Origin: Papaver somniferum
Taxonomy: Eukaryota > Streptophyta > Magnoliopsida > Ranunculales > Papaveraceae
Direction of reading: 5' to 3'
Length of the DNA: 64,000 nt
NCBI RefSeq assembly: GCF_003573695.1
Contig: NC_039368.1
Span: forward strand, 10,129,860-10,193,859
The notes beneath the pieces are model-generated. The model made no database searches. It was not told where the DNA came from and saw only the letters and a list, made by a program, of their open reading frames with translations. Of this stretch, positions 24,002 through 36,612 are shown piece after piece. A program made the position numbers and the translations under genes. Every line of letters starts with the position of its first letter. Within the stretch, counting starts at the first letter, position 1.

Positions 24002-24378
24002 AATGTATCCACTTAACTAATTCAGTATGAAATTCAAACTTACATATGGATATTTGCAATTTTCTATAGATAACACAAATTCTTTAAATCCCTGCATTAT
24101 CAATACTTGAATATTTTGTCCTAGCTAGAGTTAAGTAAATCAAATTCATGCAAACATCAATCTATTTTGCTAAGCAATTTTCCATGTTTAATAATAAAAA
24201 AAAGAAAAGTAGCATGAATAATAAAATTATCTAAAATAAAAAATTCTCAAGATTAACAAACAACATTCAATAAAAGTATTTCGTTAATTTTAATATTGAT
24301 ATGTCAGTTTTTCTTTCATACACAAAATGTGGCCCTAATCCCCAAAATAAACCTATATCGCTGATTGTTTAATTTTCC

Positions 24379-24690
24379 CTAAACCCTATTTCCCCAAATT
24401 CTAATATTCAGCTTCCTTGTGAGATTAACAACACTATTAACAACATATATGGCAGCAATGACACCCACGAAACCATCTTCAAATTCGAAAGTTCTATTGG
24501 TCTCATCCCATTTAGTTTCAGCCAGAGAATTTGTAGACTTCGTGAAATTGGTTGTAAAACAATCAACATCAGCACCATCAGTATTGTAAAGATTATAACC
24601 AATTGAACCAGCAGACCTTTGAAGATTATCAACAGTACCTGACAATAAACCACTTCCAAATTTGTTTCCATTAAGAAGCCACCCTGTATC
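24379..24690 (-). pseudogene. Diverged copy of the small membrane-protein gene
   Basis: The minus-strand frame ends GVIAAIYVVNSVVNLTRK, matching the C-terminus GIIATTYVVNSVVNHISK of the young copies at 29422 and beyond, and shares KWDETN with KWEKTN. About 20 residues before the membrane segment are missing, and the N-terminal part is strongly diverged and reads past the old stop. The flank CCCTAAACCCTA and the downstream order also match the young copies. Probably dead. Confidence 0.62.
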
Positions 24691-24939
24691 TTCGTCTTGC
24701 TAGTGAATCATAGCTGTTTCAATAAAAAAATCTTGATTCATGACATATTTTCCCGTAATTTATGATTAATGGAGATGATTTTGATGACATAAATAATTTA
24801 TTCAGAAAAAAACATCGTTTTCAAAACATACATAATCACATTTAAAAGAATTCGACCTGTATTAATTTCTCAATGTGTTTTTCCATATACAAATTAACCA
24901 TAATCCCAACAAAAAAGCTATTTTTTTCTTCTAACCCTA

Positions 24940-24992
24940 ACATACAACTTACTCATGTGATTAACAGTGTTGGTAACCACATGTGTTCAAAA
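24940..24992 (-). pseudogene. Third, truncated copy of the small membrane-protein C-terminus
   Basis: The minus strand reads HVVTNTVNHMSK directly before a flank resembling that of the intact gene, matching YVVNSVVNHISK. Only the last 15 or so codons remain. It shows that this small gene was already duplicated in tandem before the recent amplification. Confidence 0.5.
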
Positions 24993-25287
24993 TGAGAGGG
25001 TATAAAGTATATCACCAATTTCTCCGTTTGAAACTTGTATGGACAAACTTGTTACAATTAGTATGTATAGATCAAAAGTAAAGCTCTTCTACCTGATTCG
25101 TAAGCAAGTTTTACTTGGAAGATTTCAAAAATCAATGTCCAAGAATCAACCTAGTGTGTACCAGGACTGTAGCCAAATCGAATCACAAAAAAGACTCTTG
25201 TAATCTATATTTCAAGGAGCGAAATCACAAGAGAAAGCCTTTTAGATTATATACAATTTGAACTTAAAAACTATCTAGGTTGTTGAT

Positions 25288-26720
25288 AGACGCATTTATT
25301 TGTCTATTTTGTTCTCAATTTTCTGTATTGTTAGACTCGATTATGTACTTATTGTGTTATTTTGTGTTCTTGTAGGAAATTTTACGGCGAAATGGGCTCA
25401 AAAAGCAGTGTTTTACACTCCGGAGAAAATTACTAAAGGCACCCCAAAAATGTCCCGGAGGAACCCAAAAAAATTACTATTTCCACCCCAATTGATATTC
25501 GCACCGCAGCACTCTGGATAAGGGGCACCTTCTTCAACAATTTGAATTTGTGTTTTTGGCGGGAAATGAAGTTTTCAACTGGCAGAATTTTGATTGTCAA
25601 AATGAATGGGTTAGAGTGCGATTCAATCGCTGAAAATTGGCAAAAAGATGTGATTTGGCATAAGGAACAAAGTTTGGGTGGTGGTTTCGATCAAATTTGG
25701 CTGGAATACGTGTTTTGATTCTCGAGTTCAAAACAGGGCAAGCATGCACTGGAGGATGATAATCACGCGTCATGGAGAGTTATGGACGTGTTCTGATGAT
25801 GTGGAATGGCTCGAGCATCAATTTGGGTCGTGAAGAATCGATTTTGAGCGTGGAGGGAGGAATTTTACGCAAGAGATTCCAAGTTTGGTAAGAAAATATT
25901 CGGAAAATATTGTTATTCACTGCCCGCATAATGAAGAATTATATTGGAGTTATTGGCGAGATTTGGAGCTGTTGTTGGGTATAAATAGGATCTTTGGGTC
26001 TACTAGAGAGGGTGTCGAGAGTTTGGGGCCGATTGGGAGACCACAGGGAAGTTGCAGAGGCGAAGAGAAGAACTGCAGGAAAGTTTCCTGCTGCTGTTGA
26101 AGAAGAAGGAGAAGACGAAGAACAGACGCCCCAGGACCGTCGTTCTTCAACAGTGTCAACAGCAGCAGATAAGTATCGTTTTTTTACAGCAGTACACTTC
26201 TATCGTTGATTTCTGGACGCCTTTTGTGGGTCGTAGATTCACTGTTTTATACCTTTTCACTCTTTTAATCAAATTTTGAGCATCAATTATGTATTTTGAG
26301 AACATGATTAATATGATTAGCTAAACCCCAACACTGGGATGATGGAGGAAGCCGTTCTTTACGCATATGATAATTATATTAATTCTTTTTTTGACAACTT
26401 GCACTTTTTATTAATCGATTTATGATTTTTCTTAATTGGTTGTGATATCGTATGATGATGTATGCTTGGTTGTAGTGCTTTTGATGCGTCATGCTAGTGA
26501 TATACAATAAATATTCTAAAAATATACCTTGGCAAGAATGAGAGTCCTTAGGATTTGAGCTATAATTGTTTCGAATAAATATATTAATTGTGTGAATGAT
26601 TAATGGTGGAATCCTGTGTCCTAGTGTCTCTTGATCCTGTGACAAATATTGTGTATATATTTTTGTTTTTTAAATCTTTACAAGTCCGAGCAACGAACTT
26701 TTACTTATCACTAGAAAAAA
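25288..26720 (+). mobile_element. LTR-retroelement-like repeat (LARD/TRIM-like), copy 1
   Basis: Inserted between two stretches that are themselves related (24990-25287 and 26720-27140). It has a TATA box (TATAAATA, 25980-25987) about 100 bp before a GAAGAAGGAGAAGACGAAGA-type leader, and no protein domain. The layout suggests a non-coding LTR-type element with a promoter. I recognise its general character from other plants but cannot name a family. The open frames inside it overlap on both strands and look fortuitous. Confidence 0.38.
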
Positions 26721-27796
26721 AAACTACAACAGTTGTCTAACGTACCACTTGTGATATTTCTAGTATAAAGATAAACAATATAATACGAAAAAAAAAATAA
26801 CTGAACAGGAGATGCTACCAAGTACACCACCAACTTTTTCGCTTGTACTTATAAGACAAAACCTAATAGAGTTGCAAGTAGACCAACTTAATGATCCGTG
26901 AAAAATATGTATGTACGGTTTCTCTTTAATCGGTAGTTTAGATCAAAGATATGTGAACCTGATTGTGTACAAAATTTTTTTGACGATCTCAAATATCAGT
27001 ATCCAAGATCAACCTAGTAGGTACCAGAACAGTACATGAAACAAATTCCAACAAGAACAAGTCTTGTAGTCTATATTTCGAGATACGAATTGAAAAGAGC
27101 AAGTCTTGTAGGTTTTATACAATTTTAGCTAAAAAAACTATTTAGGTTGTTAATCGAATCACTTACTTTTAATTTAATTAAATCAAACACAATTATAACG
27201 CGAAAGTAAAAAAATAAAAGAACGACAAAGAGAAAAAAAAAATTAACGGGAAAAACTGCACCTGCAGAAAAACTCCGGGACCTCGTCCATATTTGAACAC
27301 CGAGATGTATTAAACCGCTACAGACACTAGCCTACTATCAGGCTTCGGGCTGGAATGTAGTTTAGAATGAATCCATCCTCCAAGAAATTCAGTTACAGTT
27401 GCGCTCTTTACATCTCTTGAACCTCACAAGATTCTACGCACTTGATTTTCCTTAGCTGACGTCATTTACAGCTTAAGAGTTGCTTCAACCTAAGTGAAGA
27501 CTTTTTGATATTCTTCTTTGACAAATACCTGTTTAATTTCCCTTTAGATGTGAATGAAGGTTTTGGAAATATTATGTTTCTATTGAATAATTACTAGGCA
27601 AATGTAATATCGAAACAAACTTATATAAAGAAGAAAAAGAGGTTATACCTCATTAAGAAATTTGAAATGTATAATTCACTTAGTTAACCTTAAACTCGAA
27701 ATTCCAAATTCTAAAGAGACTAACAGCTTTCAAAGAAAATAGAAAATACGAAATACTTCCCCTTTTTCTGGGATTTGCCAAAAATTTCAAAATTGC

Positions 27797-28970
27797 CCGT
27801 AAAATCCAATGCACTTGGTCTAGAAGACTCATTCACAGGGAGCATCCTATGCAAATTAGTAACTACATCTGCCGGCATGCTTGAAAAAGACTCATGTTGC
27901 AAGTATGGCTAAATGTCTATGTACCCAACGAAAAGTAAGGCAAAACTACTTTTAGCTAATGAATACCAGTCGAACATAAATAAAAACAGAAGGGTAACGG
28001 AACTCAGATACTCTACAGTTTTTTATGGAAACGAAGGTGCATTATGTTCATGTATAGTTGCAAAAAATGACTTGGCAAAATCCTTTGAATTGGTCGAGCA
28101 AGATTTTCCTAATGCCTACCTCCTTTCAGGTTTTACAACTTAATAACACACTGATTGAAGGAGAAAGGAAAAAGGAAGAAGTAGAACTGCGTCCTAGTCT
28201 AATTTAATCCCCAGATATGTTTCTTACAGTATTTTTATTTTGGAATATAGGTACAGTAATACATCAACTTTCGAAAAAGTCTATTAGAAGTTTACCATCT
28301 TACACAGTAGTGGCAATCCAAGAGAGGCTTACGAGTAATCAAGTGGTAGGCAAGAAATCGGAGGCTGAACATATCAGTAGACCATCCAGCTTTGGGTGCT
28401 CTACTCCTGCTAAGATTTAAAAAAAAAAAAACAGTAAGCATTGGGTTGAGATGATCCGCTAATGGCTGCAGTACATATGACATAATCCAAATTGCAACCC
28501 AGTAAAAGTGTGATTGATTCACAAACTAATGAAAAGCATTAAACTGCACATATACATAGTCAATTAAGTTCAGGCTACCATTTTCCCTTTAATCCATCTA
28601 ACAAGTAGAGTTTATTTTCAAAATTTATATCTCGTAGTCCTGCATACTTACTTGTCAGACACTTGCAATGTCTGAAAAATAGATAGCAGCATAGCATCAA
28701 CCTATGTATTCAGTTCATTCTTGTATATTTAGTATGGGAAAAAATGTTTGAGTCAAGTTTCAAATTTTATTCAGAATTACACTATCACAATGCATTATGG
28801 TTAGTAAATAGTATGGAAAACATTATGGTTAGTAAATAGTACAGACAGGAAAACATAAACGGATCATACTACGCATTAAAATTCACTTACTAATGGAAGT
28901 GTTGCGCTATAAAGTCCTCCAGAGTTCTGGTCTGCAGGAATAGCGAAACCAAATCCTCCAAGCTCCACTT
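27797..28970 (-). pseudogene. SCYL2-like pseudokinase exon fragments, copy 1
   Basis: Three exons on the minus strand. 28891-28970 reads ELGGFGFAIPADQNSGG up to a GTAAGT donor, the place of the kinase DFG motif; SCY1-like kinases have GFGFAI there. 28304-28406 reads APKAGWSTDMFSLRFLAYHL then ITRKPLLDCHYC, the kinase subdomain VIII-IX region. 27797-27902 reads [17 protein letters not shown] then [17 protein letters not shown]2 proteins act in clathrin-coated vesicle traffic. The exon giving the YTAPEL block is not seen between the first two, and the kinase N-lobe and HEAT repeats are absent, so this is a fragment. The donor after DFTG has changed from GT to GC relative to the older copy. Confidence 0.68.
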
Positions 28971-28989
28971 GAAGTAATAAAGATAGTCA

Positions 28990-29421
28990 TAACCGCAACC
29001 TTATCAGTATGCGCACATAGAGCAAAAATCTAGCCAATATTACTGATGGCACATGCAATTCAATATCAATTACATTTACAAATGAAGATTGCAATAAGGT
29101 CTTCTTCCCCTTTCCATAACCTAACTTCTTATAATCCATGCATTATCAATACGAATCTATTGTCCTAGATAAGTAATTCAAAATTCACAGAAAGATCAAT
29201 CTTAAACGAGAGAAGTAACTGGAGAAATTAAAAAATTCATCAAAGAAAAAGAAATCTCAAAATCAGTAAACAGATCAACAATATGATTCAATTGATTTTC
29301 GTATCAATGATATGTCAGTTCTTTCTTTTGTTTTCATACACAAAATGTAACATTAACCCCCCAAAACAAACCCTAATTATCCCCTGATTTTTCCCTAAAC
29401 CCTAAATTTCCCTTAGAAACC
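28990..29421. other. Non-coding spacer between SCYL2 fragment and small gene
   Basis: No gene seen. Ends in CCCTAAACCCTAAATTTCCC-type sequence just past the stop of the small gene. Confidence 0.5.
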
Positions 29422-29796
29422 CTAACGTTTAGGCTTGCTTATGTGGTTAACAACACTGTTAACCACATAGGTGGTGGCAATTATTCCTAAGAACCCAGCC
29501 CCAAATCCAACTCCAGCTTTTAGAACAGAGATACCTTCATTCTTCCCTTCCTCCAGAATCTGATTGGTTTTTTCCCACTTCTTCTCAATCATTGAGTGTG
29601 TGATATCAGCTCTGTCAGTAAGACTCTTAAACAAATTCTCTCCTGCACTTTGAGTTGTTCCTGCCCAAAAAGTTTTGTCTTCCTTTTCTGCAGAAATCAC
29701 TCCTTGAAGTATATCTTCACCCATATTCTGGATGTCTTGATTCATATTTCCGATAGTATTCCTTATGATAATTGATGGTGGTGATGGTGTTAACAT
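29422..29796 (-). CDS. Small C-terminally membrane-anchored protein of unknown function, 124 aa, copy 1
   Basis: Intact frame without introns. The N-terminal half is polar and probably helical (MNQDIQNMGEDILQG, then SLTDRADITHSMIEKKWEK). Residues about 93-117 form one hydrophobic, Gly-rich segment (GFGAGFLGIIATTYVVNSVV), followed by a basic tail KPKR, as in tail-anchored proteins. Met1 or the Met at residue 18 could be the start; I keep the longer one. I do not recognise a family. The frame is kept in four near-identical copies, and related decayed copies at 24379 and 24940 differ in sequence but keep the YVVN-VVN end. Transcription would run toward the SCYL2 fragments. Confidence 0.5.
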   Translation of the reverse strand: MLTPSPPSIIIRNTIGNMNQDIQNMGEDILQGVISAEKEDKTFWAGTTQSAGENLFKSLTDRADITHSMIEKKWEKTNQILEEGKNEGISVLKAGVGFGAGFLGIIATTYVVNSVVNHISKPKR

Positions 29797-30033
29797 TCGC
29801 TTCTTTGTTTGAATTAATTCTTGATTTGAATGAATTTTTGGTTCTGTCTCAAGAAAAGAGAAAAGGAGATCGACAGCCTTTTTTGTAAAAATACAGAGGA
29901 TTTTTCTGATTGGTTATTAATTTTTGAGACGGATTGTTAATGTAAGCCGTTAGATTGCACTTGTTATTTCTGCCAATCAACGGTTCAATATGATCACTCT
30001 GAGGATCAACAGGAGAGAAGACTATAATTCAAG

Positions 30034-31300
30034 ATCGAGGAACTAAACGATATGAACATCTACGTGAGCTTCTTCGTCGCACACATCATAATCTTGAAAG
30101 AGAGGAAGATGATCGAAGACAAGAGCAGATGATGTTACATGGACGAGAAATGGTGAGGAATCCGTATGTGCGCGAAGAGGAGATTACATGTGCGAGAGAT
30201 GAAAGAAATAGACAGAGAAGGGGAGAAGAAATTGAGGAGAGAATTGCAGGAAGCGTTACGTCAAAACAATCATGACAATAGATTAAGACGACGCGAACTT
30301 TATCGCATGGATGATACAGAACAAAGAAGAGATGAAGAAGAGAGGCATGATAGAGTGCATAATGATATGAACATTGAGAGAGAAAGGCATAGGCGAAGAA
30401 GAGAAGAAGCTGAAGAATGCGAAATACAAGAGGCAGTATGTCAGAATAATCATGAGAATAGACTGAGGCAAGCAAGATTAAAAAGACCAATGCGAGAAGA
30501 TTTAGATCAAACCTTAAGTGAAGAAATTTTGAGAGAAATGACATAATTAAGAGAAATGAGGACTACACGAAGAAATGGTGGAAGGAGATAATTAGAAGAA
30601 GCAGTAGAAGAAGCTGGAAAAACTCCTTTAACAAGAAAAATCCAAAGGGAAGCAATACCGTCTAAGTGCAGCTTACCAGTGTTTACTAGTATATTTTATG
30701 GAAGTGCTTGTGCAATACAACATGTGAAAGCCTACACCCGATCTCTATTGCAATGGGAAAATAATAATGCAGTCATGTGTAAATATTTTGCTGCGAGCTT
30801 GGGGGGAGAAGCTTTGAAATGGTTTGAAGGGATACCAGTAGAATCAACTGGGTCATTTCACCATTTACAGATTGTCTTTTTAGGACAATACATCAGCAAT
30901 AATATGTCAAGACCAGGGATTGGGACAGCATTCGGACTTCGCAGAAGAACAAATGAGACTTTGCGTCATCTAACAACACGCTGGAGAACCATGTGTAGCG
31001 AAATGGGAAGACGAGTAGATGAGCGACCTTATTCTTGCATTTATCAATGCTCTCTTTGCTGCAGACTTATTGTATACACAAATCTTTCGGATAAAGGATA
31101 CGATAACAATGTCAGAATGGCGCGAGTTTCAAGAAGAGTACATAGCACTTGAAGAGAAACAAAGAGATATGGAGTCTTACCCAGTTGCAATACCAGATGC
31201 GAAGGGTGGAAATGCAAGTTTACTTCCAAGATTGACAAATACTGTTGCGAGTACATCGCAAGGGAATCAAGGAAGGAATGTTGCAGAAATGGAACAAAAA
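30034..31300 (+). pseudogene. Ty3/Gypsy gag, copy 1, cut by gap
   Basis: N-terminal region rich in Arg and Glu (RRRELYRMDDTEQRRDEEER) with an internal repeat (LQEALRQNNHDNRL and IQEAVCQNNHENRL), then a retrotrans_gag domain (AVMCKYFAASLGGEALKWFE, FLGQYISN, TTRWRTMCSEMGRR). The frame shifts near 31020, and a new frame continues ILAFINALFAADLLYTQIF. Several stops and shifts make it non-functional. It stops at the 10-N gap, and the other copies show what follows. Confidence 0.8.
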
Positions 31301-31310
31301 NNNNNNNNNN
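31301..31310. other. 10-N gap
   Basis: Fixed-length scaffold join in the middle of gag. The sequence to its right jumps back to the equivalent of 25718. Confidence 0.99.
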
Positions 31311-32313
31311 ATTCTCGAGTTCAAAACAGGGCAAGCATGCACTGGAGGATGATAATCACGCGTCATGGAGAGTTATGGACGTGTTCTGATGATGTGGAAT
31401 GGCTCGAGCATCAATTTGGGTCGTGAAGAATCGATTTTGAGCGTGGAGGGAGGAATTTTACGCAAGAGATTCCAAGTTTGGTAAGAAAATATTCGGAAAA
31501 TATTGTTATTCACTGCCCGCATAATGAAGAATTATATTGGAGTTATTGGCGAGATTTGGAGCTGTTGTTGGGTATAAATAGGATCTTTGGGTCTACTAGA
31601 GAGGGTGTCGAGAGTTTGGGGCCGATTGGGAGACCACAGGGAAGTTGCAGAGGCGAAGAGAAGAACTGCAGGAAAGTTTCCTGCTGCTGTTGAAGAAGAA
31701 GGAGAAGACGAAGAACAGACGCCCCAGGACCGTCGTTCTTCAAGAGTGTCAACAGCAGCAGATAAGTATCGTTTTTTTACAGCAGTACACTTCTATCGTT
31801 GATTTCTGGACGCCTTTTGTGGGTCGTAGATTCACTGTTTTATACCTTTTCACTCTTTTAATCAAATTTTGAGCATCAATTATGTATTTTGAGAACATGA
31901 TTAATATGATTAGCTAAACCCCAACACTGGGATGATGGAGGAAGCCGTTCTTTACGCATATGATAATTATATTAATTCTTTTTTTGACAACTTGCACTTT
32001 TTATTAATCGATTTATGATTTTTCTTAATTGGTTGTGATATCGTATGATGATGTATGCTTGGTTGTAGTGCTTTTGATGCGTCATGCTAGTGATATACAA
32101 TAAATATTCTAAAAATATACCTTGGCAAGAATGAGAGTCCTTAGGATTTGAGCTATAATTGTTTCGAATAAATATATTAATTGTGTGAATGATTAATGGT
32201 GGAATCCTGTGTCCTAGTGTCTCTTGATCCTGTGACAAATATTGTGTATATATTTTTGTTTTTTAAATCTTTACAAGTCCGAGCAACGAACTTTTACTTA
32301 TCACTAGAAAAAA
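31311..32313 (+). mobile_element. LTR-retroelement-like repeat, copy 2 (5' truncated at gap)
   Basis: Equals 25718-26720 at offset 5,593, with the TATA box at 31573-31580. One clear difference: TTCAAGAGTGTC here versus TTCAACAGTGTC in copy 1. Confidence 0.5.
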
Positions 32314-33389
32314 AAACTACAACAGTTGTCTAACGTACCACTTGTGATATTTCTAGTATAAAGATAAACAATATAATACGAAAAAAAAAATAACTGAACA
32401 GGAGATGCTACCAAGTACACCACCAACTTTTTCGCTTGTACTTATAAGACAAAACCTAATAGAGTTGCAAGTAGACCAACTTAATGATCCGTGAAAAATA
32501 TGTATGTACGGTTTCTCTTTAATCGGTAGTTTAGATCAAAGATATGTGAACCTGATTGTGTACAAAATTTTTTTGACGATCTCAAATATCAGTATCCAAG
32601 ATCAACCTAGTAGGTACCAGAACAGTACATGAAACAAATTCCAACAAGAACAAGTCTTGTAGTCTATATTTCGAGATACGAATTGAAAAGAGCAAGTCTT
32701 GTAGGTTTTATACAATTTTAGCTAAAAAAACTATTTAGGTTGTTAATCGAATCACTTACTTTTAATTTAATTAAATCAAACACAATTATAACGCGAAAGT
32801 AAAAAAATAAAAGAACGACAAAGAGAAAAAAAAAATTAACGGGAAAAACTGCACCTGCAGAAAAACTCCGGGACCTCGTCCATATTTGAACACCGAGATG
32901 TATTAAACCGCTACAGACACTAGCCTACTATCAGGCTTCGGGCTGGAATGTAGTTTAGAATGAATCCATCCTCCAAGAAATTCAGTTACAGTTGCGCTCT
33001 TTACATCTCTTGAACCTCACAAGATTCTACGCACTTGATTTTCCTTAGCTGACGTCATTTACAGCTTAAGAGTTGCTTCAACCTAAGTGAAGACTTTTTG
33101 ATATTCTTCTTTGACAAATACCTGTTTAATTTCCCTTTAGATGTGAATGAAGGTTTTGGAAATATTATGTTTCTATTGAATAATTACTAGGCAAATGTAA
33201 TATCGAAACAAACTTATATAAAGAAGAAAAAGAGGTTATACCTCATTAAGAAATTTGAAATGTATAATTCACTTAGTTAACCTTAAACTCGAAATTCCAA
33301 ATTCTAAAGAGACTAACAGCTTTCAAAGAAAATAGAAAATACGAAATACTTCCCCTTTTTCTGGGATTTGCCAAAAATTTCAAAATTGC

Positions 33390-34563
33390 CCGTAAAATCC
33401 AATGCACTTGGTCTAGAAGACTCATTCACAGGGAGCATCCTATGCAAATTAGTAACTACATCTGCCGGCATGCTTGAAAAAGACTCATGTTGCAAGTATG
33501 GCTAAATGTCTATGTACCCAACGAAAAGTAAGGCAAAACTACTTTTAGCTAATGAATACCAGTCGAACATAAATAAAAACAGAAGGGTAACGGAACTCAG
33601 ATACTCTACAGTTTTTTATGGAAACGAAGGTGCATTATGTTCATGTATAGTTGCAAAAAATGACTTGGCAAAATCCTTTGAATTGGTCGAGCAAGATTTT
33701 CCTAATGCCTACCTCCTTTCAGGTTTTACAACTTAATAACACACTGATTGAAGGAGAAAGGAAAAAGGAAGAAGTAGAACTGCGTCCTAGTCTAATTTAA
33801 TCCCCAGATATGTTTCTTACAGTATTTTTATTTTGGAATATAGGTACAGTAATACATCAACTTTCGAAAAAGTCTATTAGAAGTTTACCATCTTACACAG
33901 TAGTGGCAATCCAAGAGAGGCTTACGAGTAATCAAGTGGTAGGCAAGAAATCGGAGGCTGAACATATCAGTAGACCATCCAGCTTTGGGTGCTCTACTCC
34001 TGCTAAGATTTAAAAAAAAAAAAACAGTAAGCATTGGGTTGAGATGATCCGCTAATGGCTGCAGTACATATGACATAATCCAAATTGCAACCCAGTAAAA
34101 GTGTGATTGATTCACAAACTAATGAAAAGCATTAAACTGCACATATACATAGTCAATTAAGTTCAGGCTACCATTTTCCCTTTAATCCATCTAACAAGTA
34201 GAGTTTATTTTCAAAATTTATATCTCGTAGTCCTGCATACTTACTTGTCAGACACTTGCAATGTCTGAAAAATAGATAGCAGCATAGCATCAACCTATGT
34301 ATTCAGTTCATTCTTGTATATTTAGTATGGGAAAAAATGTTTGAGTCAAGTTTCAAATTTTATTCAGAATTACACTATCACAATGCATTATGGTTAGTAA
34401 ATAGTATGGAAAACATTATGGTTAGTAAATAGTACAGACAGGAAAACATAAACGGATCATACTACGCATTAAAATTCACTTACTAATGGAAGTGTTGCGC
34501 TATAAAGTCCTCCAGAGTTCTGGTCTGCAGGAATAGCGAAACCAAATCCTCCAAGCTCCACTT
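33390..34563 (-). pseudogene. SCYL2-like exon fragments, copy 2
   Basis: Same three exons as copy 1 at offset 5,593: 34484-34563, 33897-33999 and 33390-33495. No difference noticed from copy 1. Confidence 0.67.
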
Positions 34564-35014
34564 GAAGTAATAAAGATAGTCATAACCGCAACCTTATCAG
34601 TATGCGCACATAGAGCAAAAATCTAGCCAATATTACTGATGGCACATGCAATTCAATATCAATTACATTTACAAATGAAGATTGCAATAAGGTCTTCTTC
34701 CCCTTTCCATAACCTAACTTCTTATAATCCATGCATTATCAATACGAATCTATTGTCCTAGATAAGTAATTCAAAATTCACAGAAAGATCAATCTTAAAC
34801 GAGAGAAGTAACTGGAGAAATTAAAAAATTCATCAAAGAAAAAGAAATCTCAAAATCAGTAAACAGATCAACAATATGATTCAATTGATTTTCGTATCAA
34901 TGATATGTCAGTTCTTTCTTTTGTTTTCATACACAAAATGTAACATTAACCCCCCAAAACAAACCCTAATTATCCCCTGATTTTTCCCTAAACCCTAAAT
35001 TTCCCTTAGAAACC

Positions 35015-35389
35015 CTAACGTTTAGGCTTGCTTATGTGGTTAACAACACTGTTAACCACATAGGTGGTGGCAATTATTCCTAAGAACCCAGCCCCAAATC
35101 CAACTCCAGCTTTTAGAACAGAGATACCTTCATTCTTCCCTTCCTCCAGAATCTGATTGGTTTTTTCCCACTTCTTCTCAATCATTGAGTGTGTGATATC
35201 AGCTCTGTCAGTAAGACTCTTAAACAAATTCTCTCCTGCACTTTGAGTTGTTCCTGCCCAAAAAGTTTTGTCTTCCTTTTCTGCAGAAATCACTCCTTGA
35301 AGTATATCTTCACCCATATTCTGGATGTCTTGATTCATATTTCCGATAGTATTCCTTATGATAATTGATGGTGGTGATGGTGTTAACAT
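35015..35389 (-). CDS. Small C-terminally membrane-anchored protein, copy 2
   Basis: Identical 124-aa translation to copy 1. Flanks are the same, with the SCYL2 fragments downstream in transcription and the gag region upstream. Confidence 0.48.
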   Translation of the reverse strand: MLTPSPPSIIIRNTIGNMNQDIQNMGEDILQGVISAEKEDKTFWAGTTQSAGENLFKSLTDRADITHSMIEKKWEKTNQILEEGKNEGISVLKAGVGFGAGFLGIIATTYVVNSVVNHISKPKR

Positions 35390-35626
35390 TCGCTTCTTTG
35401 TTTGAATTAATTCTTGATTTGAATGAATTTTTGGTTCTGTCTCAAGAAAAGAGAAAAGGAGATCGACAGCCTTTTTTGTAAAAATACAGAGGATTTTTCT
35501 GATTGGTTATTAATTTTTGAGACGGATTGTTAATGTAAGCCGTTAGATTGCACTTGTTATTTCTGCCAATCAACGGTTCAATATGATCACTCTGAGGATC
35601 AACAGGAGAGAAGACTATAATTCAAG

Positions 35627-36310
35627 ATCGAGGAACTAAACGATATGAACATCTACGTGAGCTTCTTCGTCGCACACATCATAATCTTGAAAGAGAGGAA
35701 GATGATCGAAGACAAGAGCAGATGATGTTACATGGACGAGAAATGGTGAGGAATCCGTATGTGCGCGAAGAGGAGATTACATGTGCGAGAGATGAAAGAA
35801 ATAGACAGAGAAGGGGAGAAGAAATTGAGGAGAGAATTGCAGGAAGCGTTACGTCAAAACAATCATGACAATAGATTAAGACGACGCGAACTTTATCGCA
35901 TGGATGATACAGAACAAAGAAGAGATGAAGAAGAGAGGCATGATAGAGTGCATAATGATATGAACATTGAGAGAGAAAGGCATAGGCGAAGAAGAGAAGA
36001 AGCTGAAGAATGCGAAATACAAGAGGCAGTATGTCAGAATAATCATGAGAATAGACTGAGGCAAGCAAGATTAAAAAGACCAATGCGAGAAGATTTAGAT
36101 CAAACCTTAAGTGAAGAAATTTTGAGAGAAATGACATAATTAAGAGAAATGAGGACTACACGAAGAAATGGTGGAAGGAGATAATTAGAAGAAGCAGTAG
36201 AAGAAGCTGGAAAAACTCCTTTAACAAGAAAAATCCAAAGGGAAGCAATACCGTCTAAGTGCAGCTTACCAGTGTTTACTAGTATATTTTATGGAAGTGC
36301 TTGTGCAATA
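35627..36310 (+). pseudogene. Gypsy gag N-terminal part, copy 2, truncated by duplication junction
   Basis: Matches 30034-30717. It ends inside the gag domain start (GTGCAATA), where the sequence changes directly to ACTCAGATAC, the equivalent of position 28002 in copy 1. Confidence 0.78.
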
Positions 36311-36612
36311 ACTCAGATACTCTACAGTTTTTTATGGAAACGAAGGTGCATTATGTTCATGTATAGTTGCAAAAAATGACTTGGCAAAATCCTTTGAATT
36401 GGTCGAGCAAGATTTTCCTAATGCCTACCTCCTTTCAGGTTTTACAACTTAATAACACACTGATTGAAGGAGAAAGGAAAAAGGAAGAAGTAGAACTGCG
36501 TCCTAGTCTAATTTAATCCCCAGATATGTTTCTTACAGTATTTTTATTTTGGAATATAGGTACAGTAATACATCAACTTTCGAAAAAGTCTATTAGAAGT
36601 TTACCATCTTAC

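Noticed and set aside
25885..26279. Several overlapping open frames of 69-75 codons on both strands, repeated at 31478-31872
   Set aside because: They lie in the leader of a non-coding repeat next to a TATA box, overlap on both strands and show no domain.
30086..30544. 152-codon hydrophobic minus-strand frame, repeated three times more
   Set aside because: Shadow of the Arg/Glu-rich gag region; hydrophobicity is the expected complement of such codons.
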